Positions 12,784-16,486 of a stretch of DNA of 16,486 nt are shown here, piece after piece. The stretch covers positions 1-16,486 of the forward strand of contig NZ_DYXM01000221.1 of NCBI RefSeq assembly GCF_020742175.1, written 5' to 3'. The translations under genes and the position numbers were made by a program. The notes below the pieces were generated by a model, which was not told the origin of the DNA, searched no databases, and worked only from the letters and a program-made list of their open reading frames with translations. Numbering within the stretch: the first letter of the stretch is position 1; the number at the start of each line of letters is the position of its first letter. This DNA comes from Dietzia timorensis (GTDB lineage Bacteria > Actinomycetota > Actinomycetes > Mycobacteriales > Mycobacteriaceae).

Positions 12784-13695
12784 TTAGCGCAAGGTCACCT
12801 GACGGGCGCGCAGGCCGTTGCGGGAGGCGCGCTCGTCGCTGGAGAGCTCGCCGCTCTCGGCGAGCGCTTCGGTGAACTTGGCGTCGAGGGTGGCCAGCCC
12901 GTCGGTCCAGTGGTCGGCGGGCTTGGTGTTATCGAGGTCGAATACGGGAACGAGCAGTCCGGTCGTGCGGAAGGATCCCGCGAACGACGAGCCCTCGCCG
13001 AGGGTGAGTTCGCCGCGATTGTGCAGGCGCGCCATCGCGTCAAACAGCGCATCCTCGTCCTCGGGCCGCACCCAGCGGATGTGCGCGCGTTCTCCTGCAT
13101 CGACCCACCACGCAGCGTCGGCGCCTGGAGTGTCGATGCGCGCGGAGGGCATCATGGCGCCATTGGCGTGCTGGATGGCCTGGGCGATCTGCGGATGAAC
13201 CTCCGCACCCTCGGCGGCCCACCACGCGAAGTTGTCGTGCACGGTGACCTCGAGGGACTCGTTACCCTTGAGCAGCTCCGCGAGCTCGGGATCTTCGTCG
13301 GAGGGTTCAGCGGCCTGCAACGTGTCGCCTGCCTCCGACTTCGCGACCCACGCGAGCGACGCGGCGAGGTCCCGCTCGGGGGCGAGTCCGTAGGCGGCGG
13401 TCTGCAGCCCGACGAAGGACTCGGTCCCGCTGGGGATCGCGCGGGTCAGCGCCGCGATCGCGCCCGGGAGCACCGTCGACAGGTACACGGGGTGTTCCAC
13501 ACCGGCGAGATCGACCTTGGCGGTAGCCGAAGGCACGAACTGCTGCATCGCGACGATGTCGCACTCCCCGACGACCCCTGCGAAGGGGCGCGGGTTTCCG
13601 GCGAGCTCTTCGCGTTCGGCCGCGCGAGCGGCGAGTTTCGCCTGACGGTTGGAGTCCGGCTTTGCTTCGAAATTACGACGACTTTTCTTTGCCAC
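12784..13695 (-). CDS. DUF5926 family protein
   Basis: A 303-residue soluble protein of an uncharacterised actinobacterial family (DUF5926), recognised from its lysine-rich opening AKKSRRNFEAKPDSN, the following RQAKLAARAAEREELAGNPRPF segment and its overall layout. These proteins have been labelled preprotein translocase SecA- or topoisomerase-like in databases, without support that I know of. The basic N-terminus (residues 1-28) may bind nucleic acid. The rest is acidic with Trp-rich stretches (NFAWWAAEGAEV, AAWWVDAGERAHIRW). There is no signal peptide or known catalytic motif. The start is GTG 13695, with TAAAGT eight bases before it. The gene follows glpQ1 by 47 bases and may also be read from that promoter. 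It ends before the large hairpin. Confidence 0.85.
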   Translation of the reverse strand: MAKKSRRNFEAKPDSNRQAKLAARAAEREELAGNPRPFAGVVGECDIVAMQQFVPSATAKVDLAGVEHPVYLSTVLPGAIAALTRAIPSGTESFVGLQTAAYGLAPERDLAASLAWVAKSEAGDTLQAAEPSDEDPELAELLKGNESLEVTVHDNFAWWAAEGAEVHPQIAQAIQHANGAMMPSARIDTPGADAAWWVDAGERAHIRWVRPEDEDALFDAMARLHNRGELTLGEGSSFAGSFRTTGLLVPVFDLDNTKPADHWTDGLATLDAKFTEALAESGELSSDERASRNGLRARQVTLR

Positions 13696-13703
13696 GTGTT
13701 CGG

Positions 13704-13709
13704 ACTTTA
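13704..13709 (-). promoter_or_regulatory. Possible -10 element of the DUF5926 gene (leaderless)
   Basis: TAAAGT on the minus strand ends eight bases before the GTG at 13695. It lies in the 47-base gap after glpQ1. Confidence 0.45.
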
Positions 13710-13742
13710 CGGCACACGGCGCCCGATCGTTGAAATCTTCGG

Positions 13743-14717
13743 TTACTCGCGGTCTGCAAAACTCCCGTGCACCGTGCCGATTTCGGCCGCCCGCATCTGT
13801 TCGTCCTCACTGACTCGCGCCAGCGTGCGCGCGGGGAAGTTCGTGCCGATCCAGTCGACTCCGAGGCGCTTGCACAGCTCCACATCGGCCGGATCGTCGA
13901 CCGTCCAGCAGTACACGGCAAGCCCGCGCCGGTGCCAGTGCTCGACGAGGAAGGGCTTGGCGCGGATCGTGTCCATCGACGGGCCGACGATCTGGATCCC
14001 GTAGTTCTCCGCCGGCAGCGGCTTCGCGCCGGTCCGGTAGTGGCGCAACTGCACGCGCGGAATCCGAGGCGCGATCCGCCCGAATCGGTTCACTGCGAGC
14101 ACGGAAAAACTCATCATCACCGCACGAGACTCGCCGTGCGAGCGCGGACGGTCCAGCCCGAAGTACTTGAGCTCCTCGGCCAGCGCCCGCTCGACCCGCC
14201 CTCCGGCGACGACCGGGTGCTTGGTCTCGATGAACGCCCTGGCCTGCGGATAGGCCTCGATGAGCTCGAGCAGTTCACGCAACGCGAGTGGCGGTTCCGG
14301 CTTGCGGTGGCGCAGGTGCCAGGAGCCGACATCGAGTGCCTTGAGCTCTTCCAGCGTCGACAGGCGCACCTTGCGCTTCTCCTCGCTGACGCGGGAGGTA
14401 TCGGAATCGTGGATGCACACGAGGTGGCCATCGAGCGTCATCCGAATATCGCATTCGATTCCGTCGGCGCCCTGTGCCAGCGCGTTCTCGTAGGCGACGA
14501 GTGTGAGTTCCGGGTAGTCGCCGGACGCGCCGCGGTGGGCGACTACGCGCGGGCTCTCGCCGGGCCGCAGCGCCAGCTCCCCGCTCGGCTTGGGTTTGCG
14601 CACGGGCGCGATCCGGCGGGAATGCGGGCGCGACTCCGCGCCTCGTCCGCCGCCGTCCGAGACGGATCGCGGCTGGTCCGACGGTGTCGGGTTCGTGCGC
14701 TTACGCGTGCGCAGCAT
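13743..14717 (-). CDS. glpQ1: Glycerophosphodiester phosphodiesterase
   Basis: This TIM-barrel enzyme hydrolyses glycerophosphodiesters from phospholipid turnover to sn-glycerol 3-phosphate and an alcohol. The 324-residue protein has a polar, basic N-terminal extension of about 55 residues. The GDPD domain follows: HRG at 61-63, ECD at 88-90 for the metal site, and HD at 103-104 with the general acid. The later KHP block and the closing W-T-V-D-D segment are also in place. The usual PENT after HRG reads PELT here. There is no signal peptide, so it is probably cytoplasmic. ATG 14717 has AAGGTGG six bases upstream. It corresponds by context to M. tuberculosis Rv3842c and C. glutamicum cg3215 (memory). 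DUF5926 is encoded directly downstream. Confidence 0.92.
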   Translation of the reverse strand: MLRTRKRTNPTPSDQPRSVSDGGGRGAESRPHSRRIAPVRKPKPSGELALRPGESPRVVAHRGASGDYPELTLVAYENALAQGADGIECDIRMTLDGHLVCIHDSDTSRVSEEKRKVRLSTLEELKALDVGSWHLRHRKPEPPLALRELLELIEAYPQARAFIETKHPVVAGGRVERALAEELKYFGLDRPRSHGESRAVMMSFSVLAVNRFGRIAPRIPRVQLRHYRTGAKPLPAENYGIQIVGPSMDTIRAKPFLVEHWHRRGLAVYCWTVDDPADVELCKRLGVDWIGTNFPARTLARVSEDEQMRAAEIGTVHGSFADRE

Positions 14718-15030
14718 GACTTACCACCTTGCGCTAGAGGAAACACGTTCCCGGTGCGAAAGTGGCCCGGTGGATTCGGGCATCCCTCGCGCCGTGCTGT
14801 CTTCCCTTACGCTGCATTGCCCAGGATGCGAGCGGGTTAACCCCAGGCAATCAGCGGTCTAACTTCACCGCAATTTCCGCGCGCGAGATGATCGCGACGT
14901 GCGGCGTCATACGCGATTTTACGTCGCCGGCGCGACCACCGACCAGCACATCGACCAGCGACCAACCCCATTTCGGGCAGGTGCCACCACCATTTATGAC
15001 ACCGGACGCCGCAACTGCCCGGCCGACGGC
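14718..15030. other. 313-base intergenic region upstream of glpQ1
   Basis: I see no credible gene. It should hold the end of the desaturase transcript and the glpQ1 promoter. A perfect palindrome GGGTTAACCC lies at 14834-14843 and could be an operator. GCGACGT (14894-14900) and ACGTCGC (14921-14927) form a 7-bp inverted repeat with a 20-base spacer, without a T-run. A minus-strand TAAAAT at 14915-14920 resembles a -10 but would give a leader near 190 bases. Confidence 0.5.
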
Positions 15031-16302
15031 CTACGCCAGCACCCTTGGGCGCACCTTCTTGAGCATCGCGAGACCCTTGCGAAGCTGGCGCCGTCCGGTC
15101 GCCTCGGCGATGTCCGGGTTCTTCGTAAACGCCGCATCGGAGCGCACCTCGGGCGCGTTCGAGGAGTCGGCGCGCAGCATCGAGTTCGGCAGCGAGAGCT
15201 TCAGCAGCGTGCGCTGCACCTGGTAGAACTGCTTCGGGAACGAGTCGACGTTGTAGGGCAGACCGAATTCCTCGGCGATCTCCTGCACCTCGGCGCCGAT
15301 CTGGGCGAGACGGTTCGACGGCATGTCCGGGAACAGGTGGTGCTCGATCTGGTAGTTGAGGTTTCCGGACATGATCGTGAGGAGCTTGCCGCCGGTGAAG
15401 TTCGCCGAGCCGAGCATCTGTCGCAGGTACCACTCGGCGCGGGTTTCGTCGTCGAGTGTGCGTTTGGTGAAGGTCTCGACATCGTCGGGGAAGTGCCCGC
15501 AGAAGATCACGGCGTAGGCCCACACGTTGCGCATGAAGTTGCCGATCATCGCCGTCTGCCCGGCGCGCGTGGCGCCGTGGAAGGCGGCCCGGTAGACGGG
15601 CTTGCCCGTGGCCAGCGCGACCGCGCCGGACACGCCCGCCGAGACGAGCGGGAACGCGATGTAGTCCTTGAACGCCTGCCTGCGCACCTTGCGGAGCGTC
15701 TCGTCGAGACGCTTCATCGTCACTTCCTTGGACTGCTTACCCGCGAAGTACGCACCCAGCTCGACGTCATAGAAGCCAACCGCCCACTGGAACAGGCTCG
15801 CGAGGAGGGCGTTGGTGACCGGCTGCGCGAGGTGGAACGGCGACCAGCGCTTATCGCGGGTGACGCGAAGAACACCGTACCCGACGTCGTTATCCATCCC
15901 GATGATGTTCGTATACGTGTGATGGGTGACGTTGTGGGTGTGCTTCCACCCCGAGGATGGCCCGACGTTGTCCCACTCCCAGGTCGAGGAGTGGATTTCC
16001 GGATCGTTCATCCAGTCCCACTGCCCGTGCATGACGTTGTGGCCGATCTCGAGGTTCTCGAGAATCTTCGCGATGCCCAGCGCTGCGGCGGCGGGCGCGA
16101 AGGCCTTCGGGGTGAGCGAAATGGCGGCGCGGGAGGTGAACTCGAGTCCGCGTTGCACGGCGATTAGACGCCGGATGTACCGCACGTCCGCGTCGCCGAG
16201 CGAGTCGCGGTTTTTCTTCTCGATCGCCTCGAGACGGCGACCGATCTCCTCGATGTCGGCATCGGTGAGATGAGCGTAGTCGGTGATGTCCTGGATGGCC
16301 AT
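15031..16302 (-). CDS. desA3: Membrane acyl desaturase, DesA3-like
   Basis: A 423-residue di-iron integral membrane desaturase; M. tuberculosis DesA3 introduces the delta-9 double bond of oleate into stearoyl-CoA. The three histidine clusters are present: HNVMH at 88-92, HNVTHH at 123-128 and QIEHH at 318-322 (NYQIEHHLFP). Hydrophobic segments lie around 57-80, 160-180, 215-232 and 255-270. A basic tail ends the protein. The start is ATG 16302 with AAGGAG six bases upstream. The preceding gene on the same strand ends 53 bases before it with a plant-type ferredoxin domain, the Rv3230c-Rv3229c pairing, so electrons probably pass from that reductase to this enzyme. The exact acyl substrate is inferred from family. 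Confidence 0.92.
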   Translation of the reverse strand: MAIQDITDYAHLTDADIEEIGRRLEAIEKKNRDSLGDADVRYIRRLIAVQRGLEFTSRAAISLTPKAFAPAAAALGIAKILENLEIGHNVMHGQWDWMNDPEIHSSTWEWDNVGPSSGWKHTHNVTHHTYTNIIGMDNDVGYGVLRVTRDKRWSPFHLAQPVTNALLASLFQWAVGFYDVELGAYFAGKQSKEVTMKRLDETLRKVRRQAFKDYIAFPLVSAGVSGAVALATGKPVYRAAFHGATRAGQTAMIGNFMRNVWAYAVIFCGHFPDDVETFTKRTLDDETRAEWYLRQMLGSANFTGGKLLTIMSGNLNYQIEHHLFPDMPSNRLAQIGAEVQEIAEEFGLPYNVDSFPKQFYQVQRTLLKLSLPNSMLRADSSNAPEVRSDAAFTKNPDIAEATGRRQLRKGLAMLKKVRPRVLA

Positions 16303-16355
16303 AGATCTCCTTGGGGCGGATTGGTGTTCGTGCTTATAAGTGCAATTTCGCGGGG

Positions 16356-16486
16356 TCAGTGTTGCCCGGCGCGTATCTTCAGCTGGCCGGAGGGGACGCT
16401 GACGCACGTGCGCACGTGTTCGCCCTCGCCGTATTGGGAGCCGTCGCGCAGATCGACCGCTACGCCGGATTCGACGGTCGATACGC
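16356..16486 (-). CDS. Ferredoxin-domain oxidoreductase, C-terminal 42 residues only
   Basis: Only the last 42 codons and TGA lie in the window. They read through AVDLRDGSQYGEGEHVRTCV to a tail SGQLKIRAGQH. TCV with the preceding Gly/Glu-rich turn is the position of the fourth [2Fe-2S] cysteine in plant-type ferredoxin domains, which end flavin-dependent reductases such as M. tuberculosis Rv3230c. Together with the desaturase gene 53 bases downstream, this strongly suggests the NAD(P)H-dependent electron donor for that desaturase. The FAD/NAD domains and the other three cysteines lie beyond the window, so the call rests on a short stretch and on context. Confidence 0.75.
   Translation of the reverse strand, partial: VSTVESGVAVDLRDGSQYGEGEHVRTCVSVPSGQLKIRAGQH

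Noticed and set aside
12778..14004. Plus-strand open frame of 408 codons
   Set aside because: It is antisense to DUF5926 and glpQ1, both with clear family features. Long shadow frames are usual opposite GC-rich genes.
14899..16167. Plus-strand open frame of 422 codons
   Set aside because: It lies antisense to the desaturase with its three intact histidine clusters and shows no domain of its own.
1..16486. CRISPR arrays, insertion sequences, prophage genes, rRNA
   Set aside because: I found no regularly spaced direct repeats, transposase motifs, terminal inverted repeats with target duplications, or rRNA-like stretches on reading both strands.

Overview
The window is GC-rich, gene-dense DNA from an actinobacterium of the mycolic-acid-containing order Mycobacteriales, probably a Corynebacterium- or Dietzia-like organism (I cannot fix the genus). 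The gene set and order serS, septum-formation-like protein, small zincin, histidine phosphatase, pheA, LCP protein and glycerophosphodiester phosphodiesterase recall, from memory, M. tuberculosis Rv3834c-Rv3842c and C. glutamicum around cg3200-cg3215. Both of those loci lie on the oriC-proximal side of the chromosome. GTG starts are common, and most core genes appear to be leaderless: a TANNNT-type -10 hexamer ends 6-8 nt before the start codon.

Layout. Positions 1-3052 (minus) hold a HAD phosphatase (cut by the window edge), a PlsC-type acyltransferase, serS and an ankyrin-repeat protein. Positions 3156-4781 (plus) hold a membrane-anchored septum-formation-type protein followed closely by a small zincin metallopeptidase. 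Positions 4795-6514 (minus) are pheA followed by a histidine phosphatase. Positions 6656-7048 (plus) encode a VOC/glyoxalase-fold protein whose stop codon overlaps that of an unrecognised 187-residue protein (7045-7605, minus). Positions 7668-10082 (plus) carry a CPBP-type membrane protease homologue and an LCP cell-wall ligase. The LCP gene contains a 14/16 match to the ParB-binding parS consensus.

Positions 10115-12740 look accessory. Three minus-strand genes form a probable operon: a Pro/Ser-rich exported protein, an Ala/Gly-rich hydrophobic 103-residue protein and a single-pass membrane protein with an extracytoplasmic domain. A long, comparatively AT-rich intergenic region with two perfect hairpins separates them from two plus-strand micropeptide genes of 37 and 36 codons. 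Each micropeptide has a strong Shine-Dalgarno sequence, and an unusually long symmetric hairpin follows the pair. The micropeptides are acidic, hydrophobic, signal-less and cysteine-free. They resemble in kind, though not by any alignment I can make, the tiny mycomembrane channel proteins PorA/PorH of corynebacteria. This is the most interesting part of the window.

Positions 12784-14717 (minus) hold a glycerophosphodiester phosphodiesterase followed by a DUF5926 protein. Positions 15031-16486 (minus) hold the 3' end of a ferredoxin-type reductase and its acyl-lipid desaturase, the same pairing as M. tuberculosis Rv3230c-DesA3. Many genes concern the envelope: lipid acylation, desaturation and turnover, arabinogalactan attachment and possible mycomembrane peptides. 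No tRNA, rRNA, CRISPR array or insertion sequence was seen.
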